Part shown: one piece after another, positions 26,083 to 34,816 of the stretch | Numbering within the stretch: the stretch's first letter is position 1 | How the letters are laid out: the number at the start of each line of letters is the position of its first letter | Origin: Streptomyces sp. NBC_00358 | GTDB taxonomy: Bacteria > Actinomycetota > Actinomycetes > Streptomycetales > Streptomycetaceae | NCBI RefSeq assembly: GCF_036099295.1 | Contig: NZ_CP107976.1 | Span: forward strand, 9,176,001 to 9,240,000 | Direction: 5' to 3' | Length of the DNA: 64,000 nt | Notes under the pieces: generated by a model | What the model saw: the letters and a program-made list of their open reading frames with translations, nothing else | What the model was told of the DNA's origin: nothing | Database searches by the model: none | Made by a program: the position numbers and the translations under genes

Positions 26083-26976
26083 ATGTCTTACGGGGTGGAT
26101 GCGCGGGAACTGTACGAGGCCCTGGCCTGGTACGAGGGGATGGAGCCGTACCAGACGATCGTCGTGCCGTGGCTTGATCGGGCCGAGGACGGCTACCGCG
26201 CCTGGCTGGCCACGGTGGCCGAAGACGGCTCATGGTGGGCCGAGAAGGAAACGGAGCCCGACGGCCAGGAACTCGTGTGGGAGCTCTACGCTCTGCACCG
26301 GGTCAGCGACCGGCTGCTGCTCACTTTCCAGCCTTCCTCCGACGAGCCCGGCTCCCCGGACCCGCGGCCCTTGCTCTCGGAGCGCGAGTACCTCGACGTG
26401 TTCACCTCGCTCGGCATGACGCTGTTCGAGGACGGCGACGCCTTCGACCCGTTTCTCCACGAGATTGTCGAGGTCGAACAGGCCGATGACCCGCATGCGC
26501 CGATCGAGCTCACCGAGGTCCTCTGGCCAGGGCTGATGCTGGGCCAGCTGCTGTTCAACCGGGCCGGCGTGCGGATCCGCGCCGGCGTCGAGCACGCGCA
26601 GCGCGGCGTCGCGGACCGCTCGCCGCTGTACTGGACCTTCCGGCGCCGCCACCGGCCAACGATCGACCTGTCCCAGGGCTGGGGCAGTAATTCCCAGTGG
26701 CGCACCGACTTCCGCCTCGACTACCGGACCCCGGCCGGCGATCGGCTCAACGTGGCGGGGGACCGCCCGATCGACGGCAGTGCCGACCTGCACCCCGACC
26801 ACCTGAAGAATCTCAGCCCCGAGGAGAGGCTCCTGACGCCCGGCGACCGGCGCGAGCTGTTGCGCCACCGCTGCCTCCTGCGCGCGCCCGAGGCCGCCGA
26901 AGTACTGGCCGGATCGCCCGGCTGGGAGCGGGACCTGATGCCCTTCGATTGGCGGCTTCCGGACTCCGAGGCCTGA
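26083..26976 (+). CDS. Hypothetical protein between two IS ends
   Basis: 297 residues, soluble, acidic and Trp-rich: MSYGVDARELYEALAWYEGMEPY, AEDGSWWAEKETEPDGQELVWELY, REYLDVFTSLGMTLFEDGDAFDPFLHEIVEVEQADD, then ELTEVLWPGLMLGQLLFNRAGVRIRAG. I know this type only as uncharacterised Streptomyces proteins; no catalytic motif stands out. It is flanked on both sides by copies of the same 33-bp IS630-type end in direct orientation, so it may have moved or been trapped as a unit. Confidence 0.7.
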   Translation: MSYGVDARELYEALAWYEGMEPYQTIVVPWLDRAEDGYRAWLATVAEDGSWWAEKETEPDGQELVWELYALHRVSDRLLLTFQPSSDEPGSPDPRPLLSEREYLDVFTSLGMTLFEDGDAFDPFLHEIVEVEQADDPHAPIELTEVLWPGLMLGQLLFNRAGVRIRAGVEHAQRGVADRSPLYWTFRRRHRPTIDLSQGWGSNSQWRTDFRLDYRTPAGDRLNVAGDRPIDGSADLHPDHLKNLSPEERLLTPGDRRELLRHRCLLRAPEAAEVLAGSPGWERDLMPFDWRLPDSEA

Positions 26977-27068
26977 CCCGCGGCGGCCGGAAGTCGGGGG
27001 ACGGGGACGGCCGGACCGGCCTGCGCCGCCCGTCCAATGGCACAGGGGAGACCGCCTGCGGAATTCTA

Positions 27069-27101
27069 GCTCCGCAGGAGTTCGTTGAGGGGCGTTGGTC
27101 A
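27069..27101 (-). repeat. IS630-type end, copy 2
   Basis: 29 of 33 positions match 25850-25882. It supplies the stop codon of the short gene at 27099-27341, which suggests that insertion here cut that gene short. Confidence 0.65.
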
Positions 27102-27341
27102 GATGGCCAGTGCCGTGAGGTATAGGTCGCCCGCGCAGTCGAGGGCTTCCTCTGGAGAGCCAACGGGTAGTCCGCTGGGCAGGATGTTGTCCTTGTAGCT
27201 GTCGTTGCTGGCCAGGTAGAGCACAAAGCCCCAGGTGTGCAACAGCACGCCGGTGAAGCGCAGGCGACACAGCGGGAGGCTGTGCCCGCTGGGCAATTCG
27301 GCTGCGACGTGAGCGAATCCGGCACGGAAGCGGACCGACAT
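27099..27341 (-). CDS. Short hypothetical, C-terminus cut by an IS end
   Basis: 80 residues: MSVRFRAGFAHVAAELPSG, LCRLRFTGVLLHTWGFVLYLASNDSYKDNILPSG, SPEEALDCAGDLYLTALAI. The body resembles the C-terminal part of hypotheticals that I recall near IS elements in Streptomyces. The last residues and the stop lie in the IS630-type repeat, so the native end is lost. Function unknown. Confidence 0.5.
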   Translation of the reverse strand: MSVRFRAGFAHVAAELPSGHSLPLCRLRFTGVLLHTWGFVLYLASNDSYKDNILPSGLPVGSPEEALDCAGDLYLTALAI

Positions 27342-27459
27342 GGCATCCACCTGCGGCCACCGCTCGCGGGCGTGGCGGCTCAGGCGCTGGCGCAGATGCT
27401 GCTGCCGCGGGGGCCATCCTGCCGGGTGCTGGACCGGCCCGCCATGATCGTTTGGCCGT

Positions 27460-27745
27460 GACGGGCGGGCAGCGGGCGGGGACGGCGGTGGCGGTGATGC
27501 TGGAGGCGAAGGCCCGCGAACGGCTGGTGCGGACGGTGGCGTCCGCGAAGTCCGAGGTGCGGGCGGTGTTTCGGCCCGGATCGTGCTCGCGGCGACGGAC
27601 GGGCTCGCCAACAGAGCCATCGCCCGGGAGCTGGAGGTCAGCGTGAACACGGTGCGCAAGTGGCGTGGGCGGTTCGCGGCCCGCGGCGGCATGGACGGGC
27701 TGCGCGATGCCGCGCGGTCGGGACGGCCGAGGTCGTACGGGAGGA
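27460..27745 (+). pseudogene. IS630-family transposase N-terminal fragment
   Basis: AVMLEAKARERLVRTVASAKSEVRAVF in one frame continues as RIVLAATDGLANRAIARELEVSVNTVRKWRGRF..GLRDAARSGRPRSYG in the next: the helix-turn-helix domain of IS630 transposases, frameshifted and lacking the catalytic domain. Confidence 0.75.
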
Positions 27746-27965
27746 TTGGAACCTGCGACACCCGCTTTGGGAGCGTGGTTGCGCAGCTGCTGGGATGAGC
27801 TGCGGAGACGTGCACTGGGGCAAGTACACGCTCGTGCTCCCGTTGCTGTCGCCGAGTCCCCGTCAGTCCCCGCCCGTTCTGGCACGTTCGTGGCACGACG
27901 GGCTCGCTGGTCGTAGGCCGCCATGGATCCATCTGACGTGCAGGCTGACCCGGTAGGCTCGCGGA

Positions 27966-28514
27966 ATGCCGGACACTGCACTGCTCATCATCGACATGCA
28001 GAGCGCCCTGTTGAGCGACGCCTATGACGTCGAGGCTTGCCTGGGCAGGGTCGCCAACCTTGCCGAGCGGGCTCGCTCCTCTGGCGTGCCGGTCATCTAC
28101 CTGCGACAACGGCTCGATGCCGTGCCTGCTGGCCTGATCGATGTCCATCAGGCGGTGGCGCCCAGGCCGGGCGATGTCGTGCTGGACAAGGACAGCGCGG
28201 ATTCCTTCCTTGACCCCACGCTCGGCGACCTCCTGAACGAGTGGGCAGTGCGCCGTTTGATCGTCACCGGCTTCGCCACCGAGTACTGCGTTGACTCCAC
28301 CTGCCGCGGCTCGCTCTCCCGTGGCTACGACCTGACGCTGGTTTCAGACGGACACACCACGCCGGAACGTTCGTGCGGTGCCGTGCCGACGGCCGCTCAA
28401 GTCATCGCACACCACAACGCAACCTTCTCAACCATCCAATACGCCGGGCGCTCGATCACGGTGGCATCGGCTGCACAGATCAACTTCGATGCCGCGCTGG
28501 CGAGTACCTCGTGA
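27966..28514 (+). CDS. Isochorismatase-family cysteine hydrolase
   Basis: 182 residues, a complete single-domain cysteine hydrolase. The catalytic triad is visible: Asp10 in LLIIDMQ, Lys75 in LDKDSADSF and Cys108 in FATEYCVDSTCRGS, with the usual cis-peptide region RRLIVTGFATEYCV. Such proteins hydrolyse amide or ester bonds of small molecules (isochorismate, nicotinamide, N-carbamoyl compounds), and the exact substrate cannot be told from sequence. The common bacterial subgroup with this layout is annotated as generic cysteine hydrolase. It is not in an operon; neighbours are an IS630 relic and a convergent DUF5958 gene. Confidence 0.92.
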   Translation: MPDTALLIIDMQSALLSDAYDVEACLGRVANLAERARSSGVPVIYLRQRLDAVPAGLIDVHQAVAPRPGDVVLDKDSADSFLDPTLGDLLNEWAVRRLIVTGFATEYCVDSTCRGSLSRGYDLTLVSDGHTTPERSCGAVPTAAQVIAHHNATFSTIQYAGRSITVASAAQINFDAALASTS

Positions 28515-28623
28515 GGTTGGCTCCGAGACTTTGGACGGGAGCTGCCATGGGGCGAGTGATCATGGCCCCGTAAGCTCATGGCGAGTCGGGCCGCTGGCCC
28601 AGTAAGCGCGACAGCGCGAGGAA

Positions 28624-29040
28624 TCAGATCTGCGTTTCGGCAAGGGCCCCGACCGACAGGCGATGCCATTCGTGGCTGCAACCGTCGGAGCAGTAGCGCT
28701 CCCGTCGACGTCCGTCTGCGACGGCCAGTACCGCGATCAGTAGCCGGAATGACTTGAGGCGCTCGTCGTGGGGAGTGAGGCTGACGATCTTCCCGAGTTG
28801 CTGGTCGATTCGCCCTCGTGCGATCAGAACCGCCGGTGTGTGCGTGGCGCGAAGTCCGGCACGACGGATGCTTTCCGCGCCGTCCTCGGTGGTGGCGCGG
28901 GCCTGAATGCAGAAGTGTGACAGGAGCCGCAGGGTAGTGGACTGTTCCTCAGTGGAGAGGCTCTCGAACCACTCGATGCCCTGTGACATCGGCCGAAGGC
29001 CCTGGGCGAGCTCGTTGAGTGTGATGTACGGATCAGCCAT
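28624..29040 (-). CDS. DUF5958 family protein
   Basis: 138 residues from ATG 29040; the open frame extends upstream to 29157, but homology starts at MADPYITLNELAQGLRPMSQGIEWFESL. Diagnostic blocks are LNELAQGL, LSHFCIQARAT, RRAGLRATHTPAVL and KSFRLLIAVLAVADGRRRERYCSDGCSHEWH. The C-terminal CSDGCSHEWH could bind a metal. Small helical cytosolic family of unknown function, frequent in Streptomyces. It converges with the isochorismatase gene. Confidence 0.85.
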   Translation of the reverse strand: MADPYITLNELAQGLRPMSQGIEWFESLSTEEQSTTLRLLSHFCIQARATTEDGAESIRRAGLRATHTPAVLIARGRIDQQLGKIVSLTPHDERLKSFRLLIAVLAVADGRRRERYCSDGCSHEWHRLSVGALAETQI

Positions 29041-29316
29041 TCGCACGCCCCCGTTGCGCTCGGATCGCCGTTGTCCATGGTGTTGCGATGTGGAAAGCCC
29101 CGAACCCGCCCTCACCGCTTCGGATCTGCACGTGGTGATGTGCTGTGCGATGTGCACCTTTACCTGTACGCCGTGCTGAGCTGCGCTGTTGATGGGGAGT
29201 CGAACCCCGCGTTGCTCTTCACGCGCCAGGAGTGGGCTGGAAAACCGCCGGCCCTCGGTGGGTGCACGCCTCCGAAGCTGCTACCTGCTCCACATCGTCC
29301 CCGCCTGCTGGAGTAT

Positions 29317-29787
29317 TCAGTCCAGCAGGTCCACCTCCCAGTTCGTGCGCTGGATCCGCACATCGACCTCGCGGATCTCCCGCGCGAGAACATCCGCCTG
29401 ACCGCGCAGTTCCGCGACCGGAAGCGCGGAAAGCATCATCAGCTCGGACCTGAGTTGCCGGCCGTATCCCCGCTCGCCGCTACCCGCCGCCGCATCCGCC
29501 GCCGCAGTGACCACAGAGTGACGCAACCGCAGGACATCCCGGCGTGCGAGGGCATCGGTGAGCGTGCCGTCGGGACCCATCTCCACGGTGGCATTGGTCC
29601 GGTTGATCCGCCGGATCAACGTTTCCAGAGCGCTCAGCACCTCACCGGCCTCAGCCAGCAACTGGGCGGCATCCTCGGCGGGCGTCTCCCCCTCCTGGTA
29701 CCGCGCACTGCTGACGACGCGCGCTCGCAACTGTTCTACACGGCGCGTCGCTTCCGCACGTTCTGCCAGTGCCTCAGCAAGCTTCAC
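29317..29787 (-). CDS. DIP1984 family protein
   Basis: 156 residues from GTG 29787, which follows GGAGGTGGAGACA; ATG 29808 is an alternative. The whole sequence is one long helical protein with the family blocks KLAEALAERAEATRRVEQLR, RYQEGETPAEDAAQLLAE, LIRRINRTNATVE, GTLTDALARRDVLRLRHSVV and EIREVDVRIQRTNWEVDLLD. The family is named after a Corynebacterium diphtheriae protein; its function is unknown (coiled-coil, perhaps nucleic-acid or partner binding). Single gene before the IS cluster. Confidence 0.88.
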   Translation of the reverse strand: MKLAEALAERAEATRRVEQLRARVVSSARYQEGETPAEDAAQLLAEAGEVLSALETLIRRINRTNATVEMGPDGTLTDALARRDVLRLRHSVVTAAADAAAGSGERGYGRQLRSELMMLSALPVAELRGQADVLAREIREVDVRIQRTNWEVDLLD

Positions 29788-30058
29788 TGTCTCCACCTCC
29801 CCCTCCATGAGCTCGCACGAGTATACGAGTGCGAACCAGCTCGTACGCACTTGGTTTTTGATCCACAGGAGCTCTGACCAGCCACTGGAGCGAGAGCGGA
29901 CAGCCGCTCAGAACGCCACGAGAGAGAATCCGACAGCACGAACGAGAGCGAGTGGGAATCCGCCGGTTTCAGCGAGGCAGGACAACAGGCCGGCCAGTTT
30001 TCGCCGGGACTGCGCCAAGTCGTTCGCCAGAAGCGCTGGGGCTCGCCACAGCTACTGA

Positions 30059-30636
30059 GACGGTGTCCTACGTGGTGAGTCTGAGGAGTCGCATGTAGCA
30101 GCAGAGGGCTGCGGCGAATCCGAGAAACGCCAGGTAGCTGCGGAGATGACGTTCATAACGGGGGTTGAGTCTGCGGTAGCCAGACAGCCACGAGATCGTG
30201 CGCTCGATTGCCCACAGACGTCGGCCCAATCGTTCGCCGGACTCGATGCCCTTGCGGGAGATGCGGACGCCAATGTGCTTGCCCCGCAACCTTTTTCGCA
30301 GGTGGGGGATGTCGTAGGCCTTGTCCGCGTGGAGTCGTTTGGGCTTGAAGCAGCGGCCCGGGTGAAGGTCGTGTGTCGTTTGGAGACCGCTGATCACGGG
30401 CTTCAGTCCCTGGCTGTCATCAACGCTCGCCAGGCACATCCGCTCACCAGCCCATAGATGATCGCCGCGAACAACGTCTCATCGGGCGTGTTCGCAGTTC
30501 CACCGCCCTGCGGCCGCACCCGGTCCTCTGGAAATCAGCGGCCTGGCGATCTCCCCAAGGCCATCCGGAACGATCCAACTGCACGTCCCCCGCCACATAC
30601 ACAGCCCGACGTGCGATCACCACATAGGACACCGTC
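30059..30636 (-). mobile_element. Internally deleted IS5-family element
   Basis: Terminal inverted repeats GACGGTGTCCTACGTGGTGA (30059) and, inverted at 30617-30636, the same 20 bp with one mismatch. Inside, 30068-30439 encodes the C-terminal half of the transposase (RLHADKAYDIPHLRKRLRGK with catalytic Asp; AIERTISWLSGYRRLNPRYERH with Glu). The N-terminal half is only scraps, so the element (578 bp) is internally deleted and could move only with help. Confidence 0.85.
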
Positions 30637-30639
30637 TAG

Positions 30640-30779
30640 TACTCCAGCAGGATTTCGCTGTCTGACCTGGTCTTTCGCCGGGTGGCGGGAGTGTAGCGGG
30701 ACTTCGGTCGTGCGGGGGCGGTCTCACGGAGACCGCCCCTCGATCGTGCGACAACGCCGCAGGTAGTGACAGCGGCGGG
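30640..30779 (+). repeat. Left 140-bp terminal inverted repeat of IS701 element
   Basis: Identical to the complement of 32117-32222 over the outer 106 bp, then 31 of 34 further positions. Contains a perfect 11-bp hairpin (30715-30725 with 30729-30739, loop ACG). Confidence 0.95.
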
Positions 30780-30845
30780 CGACTGCTTGGCGTCGGCGGC
30801 GCCAGTTCGACCAGCTCAGCGCGTGGTGTCGTCCGCGGTGTCCGC

Positions 30846-32114
30846 TCAGGTGCGGGGGTCGGGCACGACAAGCTGCCAGGAGTCGCCGAACCTCCGCCAC
30901 TGTGAGCCCGACGGCCCCGGTTGTCTCACCTGTTCCGCCCCCTTTTCCCAGGGCTGGTATGCCGTGGCGGACAGGAAGGCGTGCGCCAGCATGGCCAAAG
31001 TGATGTGCCGATACCAGCCCACGTAGCGGCGGACTTCGTACTGGTCCAGGCCACATTCGTTCTTCGCGGCCTGGAAGCACTCCTCGATCGCCCAGCGTGT
31101 GCCGGCGACCCGCACCAGCTCCTGGACGGTGACCTGAAGCGGTGCGTAGGCGAGGTAGTAGGCGATCTCGTCGGGCTTGCTGATGCTGCGCCGGGCCAGT
31201 GCCCATCGCATTCGATGGGGGACCTCGCCCTGATAGTCGAACTCGGCGACGGCCGGCAGCCGTACTGCTGCCCAGTGGTAGACGCGGGGCCCCTTCGCGC
31301 CGTTGCCGCATGAGATCTTCTCCCACGCCTCGTCCGGGGCCTGCGCGAACAGACCCTCGATCCGTGAACAGCCCACGCTGAACTGCGACTTGGGCACAGC
31401 CAGCACGTAGCCGACACCCGACTGTTCCAGCAGCCGACGGAATCGGTTGTCCTGACCGTAGGCGGAATCCGCGGTGACCCACGCGATGGGCAGCGGTGAG
31501 GCGAGGGCCCGCAGCACCATATGCCGGGCCAGTTCGCCCTTGGTGGCGAACTCCCGCTCGTCGGGGACCCTTGCGGTGCGGCAGCGTTCCCGGTCCTCGG
31601 TCCACGACTTCGGGAGGTAGAGCTCACGGTCGACCAGAGCCCGGCCACGGGCCGAGGCGTAGGCGCCGAAGACGCCGATCTGACAGTTCTCGGTGCGGCC
31701 GGCGGTTCCGGAGTACTGGCGCTGGACCCCGGCGGAGGTACTGCCCTTCTTGATGAACCCGGTGTCGTCGATGATCAGCACGCCGTCGTTCTCGCCGAGC
31801 TTGTCGGCGACGTATTCCTGCAGGTCGTCGCGAATGTCATCGGGCTCCCACTTCGCTCCGGCGAGGAGGTGCTGCAGGCCGTCGGGCGTGCGGTGGCCAG
31901 CCTGCTCGGCCAACTGCCAGCTGTTCTTGCGGGCCACCGGGGCGAGCAGCCCACGTACGTAGTCGCGCATGCGGCGACGAAGCTCGACTCGGCCGAAGCG
32001 GTGCCCGATAGTCAGGAAGAGATCGTCCAGTTCGAGGTCCCACTGCGCGGCGGCATACTCGGTGATCACCCTCGGAGGCTGCCCCGCCGCTGTCACTACC
32101 TGCAGCGTTGTCAC
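30846..32114 (-). CDS. IS701-family transposase
   Basis: 422 residues, no break. DDE catalytic residues: Asp in GVLIIDDTGFIKKG, Asp in PIAWVTADSAYGQDNRF and Glu in RWAIEECFQAAKNECGLDQYEVR. The C-terminus ends in SWQLVVPDPRT. GTG start at 32114 (VTTLQVVTAAGQPP) is inside the right terminal repeat. Length matches active members, so the element may be competent. It catalyses cut-and-paste movement of the element between its inverted repeats. Confidence 0.95.
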   Translation of the reverse strand: MTTLQVVTAAGQPPRVITEYAAAQWDLELDDLFLTIGHRFGRVELRRRMRDYVRGLLAPVARKNSWQLAEQAGHRTPDGLQHLLAGAKWEPDDIRDDLQEYVADKLGENDGVLIIDDTGFIKKGSTSAGVQRQYSGTAGRTENCQIGVFGAYASARGRALVDRELYLPKSWTEDRERCRTARVPDEREFATKGELARHMVLRALASPLPIAWVTADSAYGQDNRFRRLLEQSGVGYVLAVPKSQFSVGCSRIEGLFAQAPDEAWEKISCGNGAKGPRVYHWAAVRLPAVAEFDYQGEVPHRMRWALARRSISKPDEIAYYLAYAPLQVTVQELVRVAGTRWAIEECFQAAKNECGLDQYEVRRYVGWYRHITLAMLAHAFLSATAYQPWEKGAEQVRQPGPSGSQWRRFGDSWQLVVPDPRT

Positions 32115-32222
32115 ATGATCGAGGGGCGGTCTCCGTGAGACCGCCCCCGCACGACCGAAGTCCCGCTACACTCCCGCCACCCGGCGAAAGACCAGGTCAG
32201 ACAGCGAAATCCTGCTGGAGTA
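32083..32222 (-). repeat. Right 140-bp terminal inverted repeat of IS701 element
   Basis: Mirror of 30640-30779; the transposase start codon (32114) lies inside it, so promoter and start are part of the repeat. Confidence 0.95.
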
Positions 32223-32224
32223 CT

Positions 32225-33228
32225 AGGACTTGTCCGGGCGATCAAGTTCGTAGCCAGATGACGAGGGCTGCCGCTGTGGTGGTGCCGAGGTAGACGTATC
32301 GGCGCTTGTCGTAGCGGGTGGCGACGGCCCGGGACTGCTTGAGGCGGTTGATGGCCCGTTCGATGGTGTTGCGTTTCTTGTACCGCTCTTTGTCAAAGCC
32401 GGGTGGCCGTCCGCCTCGTGAGCCCTTTCGCAGGCGGGCGGCCTGGCTGTCTGTCTTCTCCGGGATCGTGTGCGGGATGCCCCGGCGCCGCAGGTAGTCG
32501 CGGCACGGTCCGTTGCTGTAGGCCTTGTCCGCGGCGAGGCTGTCAGGTCTTTTGCGGGGTCTGCCCGACCCGGTCCGCGGGACGCGAATCTTCTCCAGCA
32601 CCGTTGTGAACTGGGTGCAGTCCGCCCGCTGCCCTGGAGTGACGAGCAGGGACAGCGGGCGGCAGCGGCCGTCCGCGCTCAGGTGGAGCTTGGTGGTGAA
32701 CCCGCCGCGCGACCGGCCCAGGCCCTCACCTCCAGCACCACCTCCACCAGGCGCGCGGCGAGACTCTGCCACGGAGTCTCGCCCTGGTGTTCTGCCTGCC
32801 CGGCCCCCTTTGAAGCGGGCACCGGCGGCGGGTCGGTCCGAGCGCCGGCCGCATGCTGATGCGCGCGAACGACGGTGGAGTCGACGGAGATCTCCCAGTC
32901 GATCTCACCGGCCGCGTCCGCCGCGGCCTGGACCTGCTGGAGCAGACGCTCCCAAGTGCCGTCGGCGGACCACAGCCTGTGCCGTTCGTAAACGGTCTTC
33001 CACGGCCCGAACCGGTCCGGCAGGTCACGCCACTGCACGCCGGTCCGCACCCGGTGCAGAATCCCGTCGATCACCTGCCGGTGATCCCTCCACCTGCCAC
33101 AACGCCTGTTGCTGACCGGCAGGAACGGCCGCAGCCGTTCCCACTCGGCATCACTCAGATCTCCCCGCCCCATGCCCACATCAACGACCCGGTCGTGGAG
33201 TAGTCACATGATCGGCCGGACAGGTCCT
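32225..33228 (-). mobile_element. IS5-family element with two-frame transposase
   Basis: Ends AGGACTTGTCCGGGCGATCA (32225) and, inverted at 33209-33228, the same sequence with two mismatches; TA flanks fit an IS427-type target duplication. The transposase is in two overlapping frames: 32679-33179 (MGMGRGDLSDAEWERLRPFLP, catalytic Asp in DSTVVRAHQH) and 32242-32772 (GLGRSRGGFTTKLHL, LAADKAYSNGPCRDYLRRRG, RNTIERAINRLKQSRAVATRYDK). This layout is normal for the group, where translational frameshifting joins the frames, so the element may be functional. Confidence 0.88.
32242..33179 (-). CDS. IS5-family (IS427 group) transposase, frames A and B
   Basis: Frame A holds the N-terminal domain and the first catalytic Asp; frame B holds the second Asp and the Glu. 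The frames overlap over 32679-32772, around the GLGRSRGGF motif. A programmed shift in this overlap would give a product of about 310 residues. Confidence 0.8.
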
Positions 33229-33248
33229 AAAAGCTAGCTGGCCTGCGG

Positions 33249-33791
33249 CTACTTCAGGAGCCGGAAGGCGGGCTGCCGAGCCCACGCTCTCAGGGATTCC
33301 GCTGAACCGTAGGCGGCAGGCCATGGGTCCGTCATCGTCCCCGCGATGCCTGGAAGGCCGGTCACGATCGGGACTTGATCCTCAAGGAGTTCGGCATTGG
33401 CGACGCCACCAATCACGTCCATGACAGCAGCGGTCAGCAGGGCCGCGACGACGTGGTCAACCGGCCTGTTGCAGAACGCTATGACGTCGACGGCGTGGGT
33501 CGGGGTGAAGCCGATGAGGGGTTCCTGGTCGACTTCGTCGGCGTGCTCGGCCTCAAAGACGTCCTCGTCGCCGAAGCCGGGCCCGCTGAGAGAGACCATG
33601 ACAGGCCGGCGTCCGTCGATGCCCCCAGTGTCGGCGATGCCGAGGCTCGCGGCGTGAATGTTCAGGTCGTACTCGCCGACACGCTTCTCCTCAAAGTGAG
33701 ATGAGGAACGGACAAGGAGTTCCCGGAGCCGCTGGATGGATTTGGGTGGGACGGGCTCCGCCAACTCAATTACCAACACCGGACCGCTCAT
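33249..33791 (-). CDS. DUF6368-like hypothetical protein
   Basis: 180 residues, soluble. MSGPVLVIELAEPVPPKSIQRLRELL at the start, PVMVSLSGPGFGDEDVF and IGFTPTHAVDVIAFCNRPVDHVVAALLTAAVMDVIGGVANAELL in the middle, and AYGSAESLRAWARQPAFRLLK at the end match a Streptomyces family that I recall as DUF6368. No enzymatic motif. An isolated gene between the IS5 element and another hypothetical. Function unknown. Confidence 0.7.
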   Translation of the reverse strand: MSGPVLVIELAEPVPPKSIQRLRELLVRSSSHFEEKRVGEYDLNIHAASLGIADTGGIDGRRPVMVSLSGPGFGDEDVFEAEHADEVDQEPLIGFTPTHAVDVIAFCNRPVDHVVAALLTAAVMDVIGGVANAELLEDQVPIVTGLPGIAGTMTDPWPAAYGSAESLRAWARQPAFRLLK

Positions 33792-33963
33792 GACGAGAGC
33801 CTAACCAGCCTGGGCTCCCATCCCAACCGGATACTCAGCGTGCTCTCGCCTCAGCTTGTGCTCTAAGGTCGGACCGGGCCAGTAGCGACATGCGGCACCG
33901 CGTTGCCAACCGCCCCGAACAAATCCGTTGGCACCGAGACCTTCAGGTGACAAGACTGCACTG

Positions 33964-34779
33964 GTGACCGCCCTGCCGCCATTGCCCGGCCCGCTCCCTC
34001 TGCCGGTACAGGACCCGCGTACCCGCGACGTCGTCCTCGACTATGCGGGCATGCACGCTCTGGTGGCCGACCTCGTTCTGCCCAACGGCGCGTCGATGTA
34101 CGTCATGAGCGCGCTGGAAACGTCTCGCGAGCTCATCCGGCACTCTTACTACCGCTACGAGTTCGCCACCGTCGCCGTCACGCATTCCCTGTTCGCCCTG
34201 GAGAACGTCCTCGCCGAGCTTCTGGCCATCGACAAGCCACTCGGGCACCTCATTGAGCGGGCCGCCGATGCGGGGCTCATCACGGCCGACCTTGCGACGG
34301 AACTCGACCGCAGCCGGCTGCTGCGAGACCAGCTCACACAGGGCTCCGTGACAAGTGCGGCTCTCCTACAGACCCAAGCCGTCGCAATGGTGCGTGCCGT
34401 CTTCGATGCCATCTCCCTGCTCGTTCGCCCACCGTCCGCGGCAGAGACGCCAACCGTCCGCATGAGCGGAGCACAGCCTGAAGACCGGCTCGCCCGGCTG
34501 TCGGAGGAACATCGGCACACCCTGTTCCCCGACGGCTTCCGCGGCGTGGACATTGCGGGGGTGGAGCTGATCCTCTTGGACGCCAACGTCGCCGGCCTTA
34601 TCCAGAGGGAGCTGAACGGCGGGCTCGACGACAACGGCATCGCCAACCTCTGGTCGTACATCGCCGACCTCGACAAGATCGTTCCCCTGATCAACTCAAC
34701 TTATTGCGCGTCCTACTTCGCGAAACTTCGGACGATTGCCAAGCTCGCAGTAACGCGCTACATCCCCACCGCGACCTGA
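33964..34779 (+). CDS. Hypothetical helical protein
   Basis: 271 residues from GTG 33964 (VTALPPLPGPLPLPVQDPRTR), which has AGGTGA 11 bases upstream; the frame opens at TTG 33928. Mostly helical: ALETSRELIRHSYYRYEFATVAVTHSLFALENVLAELLAIDKPLGHLIERAADAG and LVTEL..RDQLTQGS-like segments, then ANVAGLIQRELNGGLDDNGIANLWSYIADLDKIVPLINSTYC. The central block resembles a four-helix toxin/abortive-type (DUF4145-like) fold, but I cannot confirm this. No operon partner; a transposase relic follows. Confidence 0.65.
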   Translation: MTALPPLPGPLPLPVQDPRTRDVVLDYAGMHALVADLVLPNGASMYVMSALETSRELIRHSYYRYEFATVAVTHSLFALENVLAELLAIDKPLGHLIERAADAGLITADLATELDRSRLLRDQLTQGSVTSAALLQTQAVAMVRAVFDAISLLVRPPSAAETPTVRMSGAQPEDRLARLSEEHRHTLFPDGFRGVDIAGVELILLDANVAGLIQRELNGGLDDNGIANLWSYIADLDKIVPLINSTYCASYFAKLRTIAKLAVTRYIPTAT

Positions 34780-34816
34780 CCCGTGGAGTCGAAATTGGAA
34801 TCTCGCACCACCCTTG

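Larger units (their letters stand above)
30640..32222 (-). mobile_element. IS701-family insertion sequence, apparently intact
   Basis: 1,583 bp flanked by CTAG on both sides (30636-30639 and 32223-32226), the YTAR target duplication usual for IS701. Ends are 140-bp inverted repeats with only three mismatches, and one full-length transposase gene lies between. The insertion sits at the junction of two IS5-type elements. Confidence 0.92.
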
